IMG/VR virus record: IMGVR_UViG_3300021420_000021
Location: 1-64,000 of that record
Strand: one strand, 5' to 3'
DNA from: a virus
Length of the DNA: 64,000 nt
How positions within the stretch are numbered: the first letter of the stretch is position 1; every line of letters begins with the position of its first letter. The notes beneath the pieces are model-generated. The model was not told the DNA's origin. It searched no databases and worked only from the letters and a program-made list of their open reading frames with translations. Positions 31,507 through 39,528 of the stretch are shown one piece after another. A program made the translations under genes and the position numbers.

Positions 31507-32730
31507 ATGCCTATCCCCGCACAAACAACGGGTCTTGGAACCGCCGTCGCAGTCACGTTGGCGGGAACTGGAGTCATACAGGAAAAGACACCTGTTGCTG
31601 GAACTCAAGGAATTTCGCACTACAATGTAACTCTGTCTTTGTCCGGGACCGGATTTCCGAGCACTGTCGCGGTCAGTGCTTCGACCATTGACGTTGCTGG
31701 AAACGTCGTTAGTAATGGCGGCGCTTCAGGATCGACGCAATTGGGCGCAGCCGCCGCAGCTTATGCTATTCTTGCCGCTGCTGGAATTACTAATACTGGC
31801 GCGACTGTCATTTCTGGCGGAAATATCGGTTCGTATCCGACTGCAACTGAAACCGGATTTACCGGGGCAAATTTTGTTCCTCCGGCGACGACTGATAACG
31901 CTGATGCACAAGCAGGACTCGCCGCCGCTTTGGTAACATATAACGCGCTATCGGCTTTGACTTTTACGTCTTTGTCCGCGTCTTCGGCCAATTTAAGCAC
32001 TCTTGGTAACGGAAGTACAGCTTCGACTTATACCGCAGGTAATTATTCTGCTGGCACAAGTATGGACATTCCGACGAGTATTACTCTTGACGCGCAAGGT
32101 AATCCCGGCGCGGTATTTATATTTAAAGCCGGATCGACACTGACTCTCGAATCTAACGCGTCTGTTCTTCTTGTCAACGGCGCTCAAGCCGCGAACGTTT
32201 ATTGGCTGGTCGGTAGTTCATTTACTTCGATCTTTGGAACTGTGTCCGTCATGAACGGAAATATTCTTGCCAATACAAGTATTACTCTTGGCGGTGGCGT
32301 CCTGAATGGCCGAGCGCTCGCCGGAATTGTGACTTCATCTGGCGCAGTTACAATTGCGACTGCCGAAGCAATTACAGTTCCCGGATTTTCGCAAAGCACA
32401 GCTTCAGGAATGAACGCAGTTAGTTATAATGCATGGCCGCGTTTGGTTGGCGGCGTTACACAGACTCGCGATGGTGTGACTCGTAATGCGCAAGATGTCA
32501 CTGTTTCTTATCCGGCTCCGACTTCAGGTCCGGGCGGCGTTGCTGATGTGTCAGATGTCAATAATCCATTCCTTGTTACCGCGTATCGTGTCGGTCAAGC
32601 GTGGGTCGAATTCTTTTCTCCAACTTTCGGAAATTCCGAACCATTGGCGACAGATATTGAGTCGAATTTGACCGAAGGTTTTCCGACCGATAAGATACAG
32701 GCCCAACTTTTAGTAAACGTCGTGAAGTAG
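31507..32730 (+). CDS. Decoration-type virion protein with inserted ice-binding-like (DUF3494) domain
   Basis: 407 aa. Residues 1-75 and 305-407 form an Ig-like virion scaffold shared with the two next genes (STIDVAGNVV; WVEFFSPTFGNSE). Between them, about 78-300, lies a DUF3494 beta-solenoid: LGAAAAAYAILAAAGITNTG, NADAQAGLAAAL, YTAGNYSAGTSMDIP, ITLDAQGNPGAVFIFKAGST, NGAQAANVYWLVGSS, GGGVLNGRALAG. Family members bind ice or act as adhesins. A sister copy is in the nozzle protein. Confidence 0.8.
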   Translation: MPIPAQTTGLGTAVAVTLAGTGVIQEKTPVAGTQGISHYNVTLSLSGTGFPSTVAVSASTIDVAGNVVSNGGASGSTQLGAAAAAYAILAAAGITNTGATVISGGNIGSYPTATETGFTGANFVPPATTDNADAQAGLAAALVTYNALSALTFTSLSASSANLSTLGNGSTASTYTAGNYSAGTSMDIPTSITLDAQGNPGAVFIFKAGSTLTLESNASVLLVNGAQAANVYWLVGSSFTSIFGTVSVMNGNILANTSITLGGGVLNGRALAGIVTSSGAVTIATAEAITVPGFSQSTASGMNAVSYNAWPRLVGGVTQTRDGVTRNAQDVTVSYPAPTSGPGGVADVSDVNNPFLVTAYRVGQAWVEFFSPTFGNSEPLATDIESNLTEGFPTDKIQAQLLVNVVK

Positions 32731-32749
32731 TTTAAAGAAAAGAGAAATC

Positions 32750-33307
32750 ATGTCTAATCCAGTTCCTCCCCATAATCCTACTGACGGATTGTCGTCTGCG
32801 TGTTTTGTGCAGCTATCAGGCACAGGCGTTATTGTCGATCCGAAGCAGACAAGACCGCCGTCTGCTAATTACCCAAATGCAGGACATTATGAAGTTACTT
32901 TGAGTGTTTCTGGCGCAAATGGTTTAGCGTCTTCTGTCGTTATAACACCATCACTTGTTGATGTGTCTAATACAGCGTATGCTTCGACTGCTGCGTCTTG
33001 GGTTTATCGGTCGTATAACGATCCTCAAGTAACCGAAGCAAGTCTTCCAACAGGACCGGGAAATCCGACTAATCTTGCGCCGAAGCCGACGCAGACTGCG
33101 AAACTTGCGTCTGTTAGCGCATCTGGAGCATCAACAGTAACCGTCACTGCGCTGTCTCCGGGCAAAGCAATTGTATCCGCAATTTACCCCACCTTCGATA
33201 ACGCAGAAGGAAATGTTACAGTTGGCAATCTTGGCGGACCCTTGGCCGGAACTACAGTGCCGAAAGATTATATTTTTTCATTTCTCGATGTAAAAATATT
33301 TCCGTAA
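32750..33307 (+). CDS. Decoration-type virion protein, Ig-like, 185 aa
   Basis: Second of three tandem paralogues: VVITPSLVDVSNTAYAST and KAIVSAIYPTFDNAEGN match corresponding parts of the flanking proteins. No DUF3494 insert. Likely exposed on the capsid. Confidence 0.65.
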   Translation: MSNPVPPHNPTDGLSSACFVQLSGTGVIVDPKQTRPPSANYPNAGHYEVTLSVSGANGLASSVVITPSLVDVSNTAYASTAASWVYRSYNDPQVTEASLPTGPGNPTNLAPKPTQTAKLASVSASGASTVTVTALSPGKAIVSAIYPTFDNAEGNVTVGNLGGPLAGTTVPKDYIFSFLDVKIFP

Positions 33308-33325
33308 ATTTAGCAGAAAGGTATT

Positions 33326-33913
33326 ATGCCGCCTCTTTTTCCAAGTTCGCAGAACAGCTTAAATTATACAACGGGCGTAGGAATTCCGGCCCGAGTTGCC
33401 CTTAGTGGGACCGCAGCCGGAGGTAATAGTGTGACACAGCAACAGTCCGCCACGATTGACGGAACTTCGTATGTTGTTCTTCAAATGCGTGGTCCTGAAT
33501 ACTATCTTCTGATGACTTTGCCGTCTGATACGTGTCAATTGAGTGCCGGGATTGTAGATGTCGCTGGCAATGCGAGCACGGTTGATGCGAGTAATACGTT
33601 TACTTATACATCGTGGAACGCGAGTTCGGTCGTATTATCGATGTCGAATACTGGAAGTGCATCAGGATCGGAGTTCGTATCTTTTTCTGCCGCAAATATG
33701 GGTACAGGCTGGATGCCTTCGAATCTGGCATGGGAAAGTAAAGTTGTAACTATCTCTTCGTCTGGTTTGATTACTGCGAACGCAAAAGGCCATGCGGTAG
33801 TGGAGTGTCGCTACCCCTTAAGTAAAGCATCGAACAATCCCGTTACGAATGGTTTAAATACGACAGACAACCCACAATTTATTGCGGCATTGCTTGTAAT
33901 TCGAGTCAATTAA
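33326..33913 (+). CDS. Decoration-type virion protein, Ig-like, 195 aa
   Basis: Third paralogue: SAGIVDVAGNASTVDASNTF and AVVECRYPLSKASNNP. AGAAAGG upstream of the ATG. Likely capsid surface protein. Confidence 0.65.
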   Translation: MPPLFPSSQNSLNYTTGVGIPARVALSGTAAGGNSVTQQQSATIDGTSYVVLQMRGPEYYLLMTLPSDTCQLSAGIVDVAGNASTVDASNTFTYTSWNASSVVLSMSNTGSASGSEFVSFSAANMGTGWMPSNLAWESKVVTISSSGLITANAKGHAVVECRYPLSKASNNPVTNGLNTTDNPQFIAALLVIRVN

Positions 33914-33928
33914 TTATACATGATATAA
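33914..33928. promoter_or_regulatory. Operator-like palindrome between genes
   Basis: TTATAC-ATG-ATATAA, one mismatch, just upstream of AGGAGG for the 33940 gene. Confidence 0.4.
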
Positions 33929-33939
33929 TAGGAGGAACT

Positions 33940-34257
33940 ATGTCTGATGATCGGAACTATATTGCTAGTTTAGAAGAGGCGCTCGAAGATATCACTGAAG
34001 ATAATCTTAGATTGCGCAACACAAACAGAATTCTCCGGGCCGTAAATTCAGGACTTCGGTCGAAACTTGAAATCGCGCATAAGAACGACGAAGAGTTTGT
34101 TTCGGCGTGTCAATGGGATGAAGAAATCGACGCTCGCGCCGCACAAATTGATTCAGAATCTGACTCGACAGGATATGTCGAGTATGTCGAAGAGAAATCT
34201 GACTATCCGCAAGGATTTCAAGAATATTGGGGAATTGGCAACACAAGTTATACGTAA
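33940..34257 (+). CDS. Acidic coiled-coil protein, 105 aa
   Basis: AGGAGG precedes the ATG. Residues about 8-50 form a coiled coil (LEEALEDITEDNLRLRNTNRI); the C-terminus is acidic and Tyr-rich. Unknown function. Confidence 0.65.
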   Translation: MSDDRNYIASLEEALEDITEDNLRLRNTNRILRAVNSGLRSKLEIAHKNDEEFVSACQWDEEIDARAAQIDSESDSTGYVEYVEEKSDYPQGFQEYWGIGNTSYT

Positions 34258-34334
34258 TTAAGTGAACAAGGTTAAGAAAAAGTGGATTACTATTTCTTAG
34301 TCTAATCGGACGGACGGTCTAGAACGACCGCGAG

Positions 34335-34457
34335 ATGTTAGTCGTTGTTGCGCCTGATCCGCGCAAAGAGACGCTGATTTCACTAGTGCAAGGGCTTCTC
34401 TGGGAGCCTGAACCGGAGGAGCACAAGCACTACAATTTAAACGGAGGAGGAAAATGA
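34335..34457 (+). CDS. Possible short protein, 40 aa
   Basis: ATG 34335 reads MLVVVAPDPRKETLISLVQG... and its TGA overlaps the next ATG (ATGA). Ribosome site is weak; a small stem CGGTC/GACCG lies just upstream. Coupling supports it, sequence alone does not. Confidence 0.4.
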   Translation: MLVVVAPDPRKETLISLVQGLLWEPEPEEHKHYNLNGGGK

Positions 34458-34933
34458 AGTTACTAAACCGTATTAGAACTTGGTTGCTTTATAAGTTATG
34501 GAAGCCAAAGGATAAATCACCCGAAGAACTAGAGTTTGCGAGAGAAAAAGGTAAGATTTTAACTCAGCAAAAACAATGGGATGATCAAAGACATGTCGGA
34601 TGTTCACACCTTAAAGGCGGGAATGTAGGGAACGTGTTTGGCGGCGATTTCAGTAAGTTTGCCCAAGGTTGGTATAACGGACAAAATGGGCAATACGCAG
34701 TAATCAAGCATCAGATGGCGAATGGCGATATTTATGTAAACTGTTTACGATGCGGTAAGAAGTGGAAAAAGCCAATAAGATCGTCATTTAAGAAAGAACA
34801 AGATTACTTAATAGCTCTTGCAGAGTACGAAACTGCTGTGAAGTTTCCTACGAATAATAGCATGTCTACATCGATTCAATTACGATTTTCTGACAATGGC
34901 GAAGCGCATCGTAAAGCGATAGAGAATAGTTAA
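34454..34933 (+). CDS. Zinc-binding protein, paralogue of the 36202 gene, 159 aa
   Basis: GGAGGAGG upstream. Shared block: CSHLKGGN, QYAVIKHQMANGDIYVNCLR, CGKKWKKP, forming one CxH/CxxC zinc site, then AVKFPTNNSMSTSIQLRF. The N-terminus begins with a short hydrophobic/basic helix. Function unknown. Confidence 0.7.
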   Translation: MKLLNRIRTWLLYKLWKPKDKSPEELEFAREKGKILTQQKQWDDQRHVGCSHLKGGNVGNVFGGDFSKFAQGWYNGQNGQYAVIKHQMANGDIYVNCLRCGKKWKKPIRSSFKKEQDYLIALAEYETAVKFPTNNSMSTSIQLRFSDNGEAHRKAIENS

Positions 34934-34959
34934 ATTTCGCAGTGTCATGAACTGTGAAC

Positions 34960-34984
34960 GGGCGATAGCCTTCTACTATCGCCC
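34960..34984 (+). other. 9-bp hairpin before the zinc-ribbon homing gene
   Basis: GGGCGATAG / CTATCGCCC with 7-nt loop CCTTCTA. No T-run. Confidence 0.75.
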
Positions 34985-35006
34985 ACTCTTTAGAAGGGAG
35001 AGAAGT

Positions 35007-35546
35007 ATGCGAATTGAAACAAACATAAGAAGCATTAAAGATTTATCCAACATGAAATTTGGTAGATTGATACCGATTATGCCTATTGCAAAAGATAGGT
35101 TTAATAAGACGATATGGCTAATGTTGTGCGATTGCGGCAAGACAAAAGCTATAAACAGCGCAAATTTGAGTTCAAAACATACTCAGAGTTGCGGGTGTTT
35201 ACGCGATGAGTGTCAGTCTGCGCTTAAACATGGTGCTAGTTGTCGCGGTAAGATAACGCCTGAGTATCAAGCTTTTAGAGCGGCGAAAGAACGCTGTACT
35301 AACCCAAAGAATAAAGCATATAAATATTATGGCGGAAGAGGAATCGAGTTTCGTTTTGTTAGTTTTGAAGAGTTTTTTGCGGAGATAGGTTTACGACCCG
35401 ACGCGATGTCGCTAGATAGGATTGAGGTAAACGGGCATTATGAAAAAGGGAATGTTCGTTGGGCGACTCAAAGTCAGCAAGTACAAAATCGTAGATCACA
35501 GCCTGAAATTCTTTTACAGTATGCGGCAGCATTAGGAGGAGTGTGA
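35007..35546 (+). CDS. Zinc-ribbon homing-endonuclease-like protein
   Basis: 179 aa from ATG 35007 (GGGAGAG upstream). Same order as the 8775 gene: CDCGKT...SCGCLRDE ribbon, YQAFRAAKERCTNPKNKAY, KYYGGRGIEF, then intact SLDRIEVNGHYEKGNVRWAT. It sits between two zinc-binding paralogues and follows a hairpin, as expected of an inserted mobile gene. Confidence 0.7.
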   Translation: MRIETNIRSIKDLSNMKFGRLIPIMPIAKDRFNKTIWLMLCDCGKTKAINSANLSSKHTQSCGCLRDECQSALKHGASCRGKITPEYQAFRAAKERCTNPKNKAYKYYGGRGIEFRFVSFEEFFAEIGLRPDAMSLDRIEVNGHYEKGNVRWATQSQQVQNRRSQPEILLQYAAALGGV

Positions 35547-36217
35547 GTCAACCAACACAAGAGGAGATTCAACGTCTTCAGGGAACACGGCTCAATACGG
35601 AGAAAGCACCGTGGCAGACGTATTCTGAGGAGTTGGATGTGAAGATGTCGCCAGAGTTAGCGGCAGAAGTTGCCGACTACAGCACGCGATATCACGACTC
35701 AGAATCTAGTAATCAGAATAAAGAAGAATTGGCCCGATGGCAAGAGCAGAATTATGACGCGATGGGCGAATATCGATGGGCAAGTCCAGAAGAATATGCC
35801 GATATTGAAGCTCGAATCGGACGAATTATGCATCACAGCGAATTCGTGACGCGATTGAAGAAGATCGGCGTTCGATGTGCGTTACGCGATCATCCGCAAA
35901 CAGATAAATTGACTTTGCTTGTACAACGCGGAAATGATGTTTTAAAGCCATATGAAGTTGGATGTTGGATAAAGAATGGATTCGCGCCAGAATTTTCAGT
36001 CATGGGATTTGATGAGCATGGAGTTCCACTCGCAGAGCGTTACAGGGGTTGGCGCACCGCGATTCTTCAGCTTATTCTTAAACAAGTATTGACGGAAGAA
36101 CAAGCGCATAAAGAATTTGGAAGTACAGATCGATGTTGTGCCGGGAGATATAATTCAATACTTCACGGCATCAGGAATACAGTAGATAAAGAGGAGGAGC
36201 AATGTCAGACGAAGTAA
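35543..36217 (+). CDS. Phage protein of unknown function, 224 aa
   Basis: GTG 35543 with GGAGGAG upstream, overlapping the preceding stop (GTGA). Acidic helical N-terminus, then a central beta region (CALRDHPQTDKLTLLVQRG). No domain recognised; overlaps the start of the next gene by 16 nt. Confidence 0.65.
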   Translation: MSQPTQEEIQRLQGTRLNTEKAPWQTYSEELDVKMSPELAAEVADYSTRYHDSESSNQNKEELARWQEQNYDAMGEYRWASPEEYADIEARIGRIMHHSEFVTRLKKIGVRCALRDHPQTDKLTLLVQRGNDVLKPYEVGCWIKNGFAPEFSVMGFDEHGVPLAERYRGWRTAILQLILKQVLTEEQAHKEFGSTDRCCAGRYNSILHGIRNTVDKEEEQCQTK

Positions 36218-36843
36218 AGAAACATTCTGCGACAGAAGAGTTGGCGCAGTTAGACTTACAGATTAAGCGCGAAGAACTTGAACAGTTGAAATTGTCAAGA
36301 CAAGAGCGCGAATATTCGATCAAAGATTTGAAAGGAAGACTAGCCGAGCGCGACGTAAAAGAACTTCAGAAGAAAGAAGATCGTGAAGCGCAAGGCCGGA
36401 CTTTCGCGCAGCAGAGAGGAACTGACGAAGCTCGTTGGAAGATTTGTACGCATAAAAAGGGCGGAAACGTCAGTCAGCGCGATATGCGTGTTCTGAGTAC
36501 AGGCGGAAACGCCGCGCAATACGCAGTTATGAAGCACCAGATGATTAATGGTGATATTTGGGTCCGTTGTTTGCGTTGCGGTAAAACTTGGTCGCCGCCG
36601 CTGAAATCGAAGTTCTATTTTGATAATCGCGGTAAGCAAGTTCCGGCGCATTCGGGCGAATTTAACAAAGACCGTTTTGACGCAGCAGTTCTTGATTATC
36701 AACGCGCAGTTGCATTCGAAACGAATAATACGATGTCCGGATCGGTCCAAGTTCGGTTCTCCCGATGGGACGAAAAGAGTCAGCAACTCGTTGATGCATC
36801 GAAAGACTACGCCGAATCGATTGCCGATACGACATTGCGCTAG
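36202..36843 (+). CDS. Zinc-binding coiled-coil protein, paralogue of the 34454 gene
   Basis: 213 aa. Long N-terminal coiled coil (about 8-65), then CTHKKGGN, QYAVMKHQMINGDIWVRCLR, CGKTWSPP and VAFETNNTMSGSVQVRF, matching the 34454 protein. GAGGAG upstream. The pair flanks an endonuclease gene and one unrelated gene. Confidence 0.7.
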   Translation: MSDEVKKHSATEELAQLDLQIKREELEQLKLSRQEREYSIKDLKGRLAERDVKELQKKEDREAQGRTFAQQRGTDEARWKICTHKKGGNVSQRDMRVLSTGGNAAQYAVMKHQMINGDIWVRCLRCGKTWSPPLKSKFYFDNRGKQVPAHSGEFNKDRFDAAVLDYQRAVAFETNNTMSGSVQVRFSRWDEKSQQLVDASKDYAESIADTTLR

Positions 36844-36894
36844 AATTAACGTCGCCGCTGAGTGCGGTTTGCGCCCCTAAAACGGGAACACTCT

Positions 36895-36933
36895 TCGGGC
36901 GGGTTTGATTTAAAGATCGCCCGCCCGATTTTT
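36895..36933 (+). terminator. Intrinsic terminator
   Basis: TCGGGCGGG (36895-36903) / CCCGCCCGA (36920-36928), then TTTTT. A partial operator-like sequence TTATATTGTGTAGAA follows at 36932-36946. It divides head from tail genes. Confidence 0.85.
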
Positions 36934-36953
36934 ATATTGTGTAGAAAGTAGAA

Positions 36954-38039
36954 ATGGCAACTTCAAACAGCACTCTGACCTTGCAAGAATTAGTGGACGA
37001 CTGTAAATCAATGGCCGATCTTGCGCCCGCGTTAGCGACAGGCGGATATTCTGATCAACCCGCGCTTTCAATCGCCAATGACGTGATGCAGAATATGGTC
37101 GCGGGCGGGCCTGAAGGTCAGCCGTTTAACTGGAAATGGAATCGCATGGTCGAGACTCCATTTTTCATTAATTCGTGGCAGCAAGATTATTTCATCCCGA
37201 ACCTTGTTACACTTGGATGGCTTGAAAGTTGCACCGCATCTTGTTTCTCTACGACACAATTTCCCAAGCCGATTTTACCGATTGAAGTAAAACGAGACTT
37301 GTTGATCGTTAGTTTACAGACTTCGCAAACTGCGAAGATTTGCTGGATGCAAAATGACACTATGTTGGCAGGAACTTGGGGGCAAACAGAACAAGCTTCA
37401 GCAACAGGATTGGCGAATCCGGGTCCGGGCGTTGTTATCACGAATCCGGCAAATCAGCCGTCAATGCCGATCAATCCTACGACACAGGTGAAAGACGCTT
37501 TTGGCAATTTGTGGGTTGTGACGACTTACGGGACTTGCGGCAGTTCGAATCCATTTGCGACGAATCTTAATCCAGCATTTCCGACATTGCAGAATCAAAG
37601 CATTGTATCGACTACAGTAAACGATGGAACTGTTGTTTGGACCGCAGTTAATCCGAAAGGTCAAGGATTTCGAATCAATCCACTTCCCGGCCAAACCGGG
37701 CCAGTTTGGTTAATTCAACCAGTCGGCCAGAACCGAGTTCAAAGACTGACGAGTTACGGACAATTTCTTGATCCGATTCCAGATGATTTTTATACATTTT
37801 TCAAACAAGGATTTTTCGCCCAATGTTATCGCCGTTCGCCCGATCCAAAAGTCCGGGCGAAGTTCGAAATGGAATATCAGCTATGGCAAAAAGCATTAGT
37901 CAATGCCGTCAGACAAGGCGCACGAGAAATCGATGATTGGGGCTTTTATCCAACATCGAATGTCATGGATGGAACTGGATACGGAGGTTGGGTTGGTGCA
38001 ACGCCCGCACTACCGTATGGCCCCTGGCAAGGTTATTAG
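36954..38039 (+). CDS. Head-tail or tail structural protein, 361 aa
   Basis: Position after the terminator and before the nozzle genes, plus WNRMVETPFFINSWQQDYF near the start and the C-terminal FAQCYRRSPDPKVRAKFEMEYQLW, suggest a connector/adaptor of podovirus type. No firm family call. Confidence 0.6.
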   Translation: MATSNSTLTLQELVDDCKSMADLAPALATGGYSDQPALSIANDVMQNMVAGGPEGQPFNWKWNRMVETPFFINSWQQDYFIPNLVTLGWLESCTASCFSTTQFPKPILPIEVKRDLLIVSLQTSQTAKICWMQNDTMLAGTWGQTEQASATGLANPGPGVVITNPANQPSMPINPTTQVKDAFGNLWVVTTYGTCGSSNPFATNLNPAFPTLQNQSIVSTTVNDGTVVWTAVNPKGQGFRINPLPGQTGPVWLIQPVGQNRVQRLTSYGQFLDPIPDDFYTFFKQGFFAQCYRRSPDPKVRAKFEMEYQLWQKALVNAVRQGAREIDDWGFYPTSNVMDGTGYGGWVGATPALPYGPWQGY

Positions 38040-38040
38040 A

Positions 38041-38237
38041 ATCAATAATTTACAGACAATTTCACTATATTGTGTACAAAGATGTTGATCATGAGCATGA
38101 GAAACCCGGCACGCATCGTGGCATTCTTTGCGCATGGTGTAACACAGCACTCGGCAGATTAGAGCCGAATATGCAGAAAGTCTTAGAATATCTGGCCGAG
38201 TATGGAAAATACTACGAGCCTCCGCTAAAGGATTTAA
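38041..38237 (+). pseudogene. Endonuclease VII C-terminal relic
   Basis: The frame reads DVDHEHEKPGTHRGILCAWC, NTALGRLEPNMQKVLEYLAE, matching the HNH part of endonuclease VII (compare LDHCHTTGFIRG in the 30902 gene). No start with a ribosome site exists; only a GTG at 38072 lies in frame. The N-terminal half is gone. Palindrome CTATATTGTGTACAA overlaps at 38065-38079. Confidence 0.7.
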
Positions 38238-39206
38238 ATGCCCGCTTTGAGCACAATTACGCTAGAAATGACGATGGATTGGGCGAAACGCCTTAGTTTT
38301 AACCGCAACTTTGGAATCGGTAATTCTCTTGAACCCGCGCTTACGTCTGCAAACATGGTCGCTCAGACGATTCTTTCGCCTCCATTTGACTTCTGGTGGA
38401 ATTCTCAAGAGATAAGCTTTACGTGTTCGACAGCGCCTCCGGTCGCGAACATTACAAACGTCGCGATTACAAGTAAAATTGTAACTCTGTTGATGATAAA
38501 TACGTTTGTTCAGAATGATCAAGTTTTAATCGCGTCTTTAGTGACTGCGGCGTTTCTTAATGGCGCAGTATTGACTGTTTTGACGGCATCGCCAACACAG
38601 ATTACGGCTTATTTTAATCATGCCGACTATGTTTCTGCCGCCGATACAGGGACTGCAACAAAAAGCACGACTCAAGATTATACAGTCAATATCCCTAATT
38701 TTTCTCACATCGAACATGCGTCTGTATACGATATATTTACGAACAGTCAGACGACCGGAACTGTCGGCAAGAAGTGGTGGGAACTAGAAGTAAAGAATAA
38801 TCTGTCTTTAGATTCTACTCTCGGTCGGCCTCAGTTTATCAATCCGCAATTTGAAGATGTTAATAGTAACGTTACATTTCGAATGATGCCTGCGCCGAGT
38901 CAGAATTACCCTGTCGCACTTCACGTTCAGTTAGCGCCGCCGTTGTTTACGAGTTTGAATCAAACATGGTCGCCGCTTCCTGACTTTATGCAACACATTT
39001 ATTCATGGGGTTTTTTAAGTCTGATGTGGGCCTTTGCGGATGATCCGCGTGTTGGTTTCGCGAATCAAAAATTTACATCTAGTCTGCTCGCCCGCGCAGA
39101 TGGGCTATCTCAAGAAGAACGCGACACGTTTCTCAACAATTGGAATATGTTGACTGGAACACAGCAACAACAACGAGCACAAGGAACGCAGATGCGAGGT
39201 ATGTAG
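38238..39206 (+). CDS. Tail structural protein, 322 aa
   Basis: AAGGA precedes ATG 38238. Beta-rich; FIPDFMQHIYSWGF-like segment reads PDFMQHIYSWGFLSLMWAF; C-terminal Gln-rich helix. Probable tail or connector component next to the nozzle protein. No family named. Confidence 0.6.
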   Translation: MPALSTITLEMTMDWAKRLSFNRNFGIGNSLEPALTSANMVAQTILSPPFDFWWNSQEISFTCSTAPPVANITNVAITSKIVTLLMINTFVQNDQVLIASLVTAAFLNGAVLTVLTASPTQITAYFNHADYVSAADTGTATKSTTQDYTVNIPNFSHIEHASVYDIFTNSQTTGTVGKKWWELEVKNNLSLDSTLGRPQFINPQFEDVNSNVTFRMMPAPSQNYPVALHVQLAPPLFTSLNQTWSPLPDFMQHIYSWGFLSLMWAFADDPRVGFANQKFTSSLLARADGLSQEERDTFLNNWNMLTGTQQQQRAQGTQMRGM

Positions 39207-39520
39207 TGGCTCAACGACAGATCATAAATGGCGGCTTCCAGCTTCCTAACGGGTCGCCACTAGCACTCGGGTATTTAAAAATGCGGTTAAATGTTGATGC
39301 TACGACCGGAGTAGATCAGATTGTCGCGGGCCGAGTTGTAACTGTTCCACTTGATAGTAATGGGAATATATCTGGCGCAGTTTTAGTTTGGCCGAATGAT
39401 CAGCTTATTCCAATTAATACGGTTTATGTAACTCAAGCATTTAGCGCATCAGGTCAACTATGTTGGCATGAAGAATTAAGCATTCCTTCGGGCGCAGGAT
39501 CATATAGTTTGTCAGGATAA
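39206..39520 (+). CDS. Small tail-fibre-like protein, 104 aa
   Basis: GTG 39206 (GAGG upstream) overlaps the previous stop. GYLKMRLNVD, VVTVPLDSNGNISGAVLVWP and YVTQAFSASGQLCW are repeated in altered form in the N-terminus of the next gene, so this is a shortened paralogue. Confidence 0.65.
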   Translation: MAQRQIINGGFQLPNGSPLALGYLKMRLNVDATTGVDQIVAGRVVTVPLDSNGNISGAVLVWPNDQLIPINTVYVTQAFSASGQLCWHEELSIPSGAGSYSLSG

Positions 39521-39528
39521 GGAAATAC

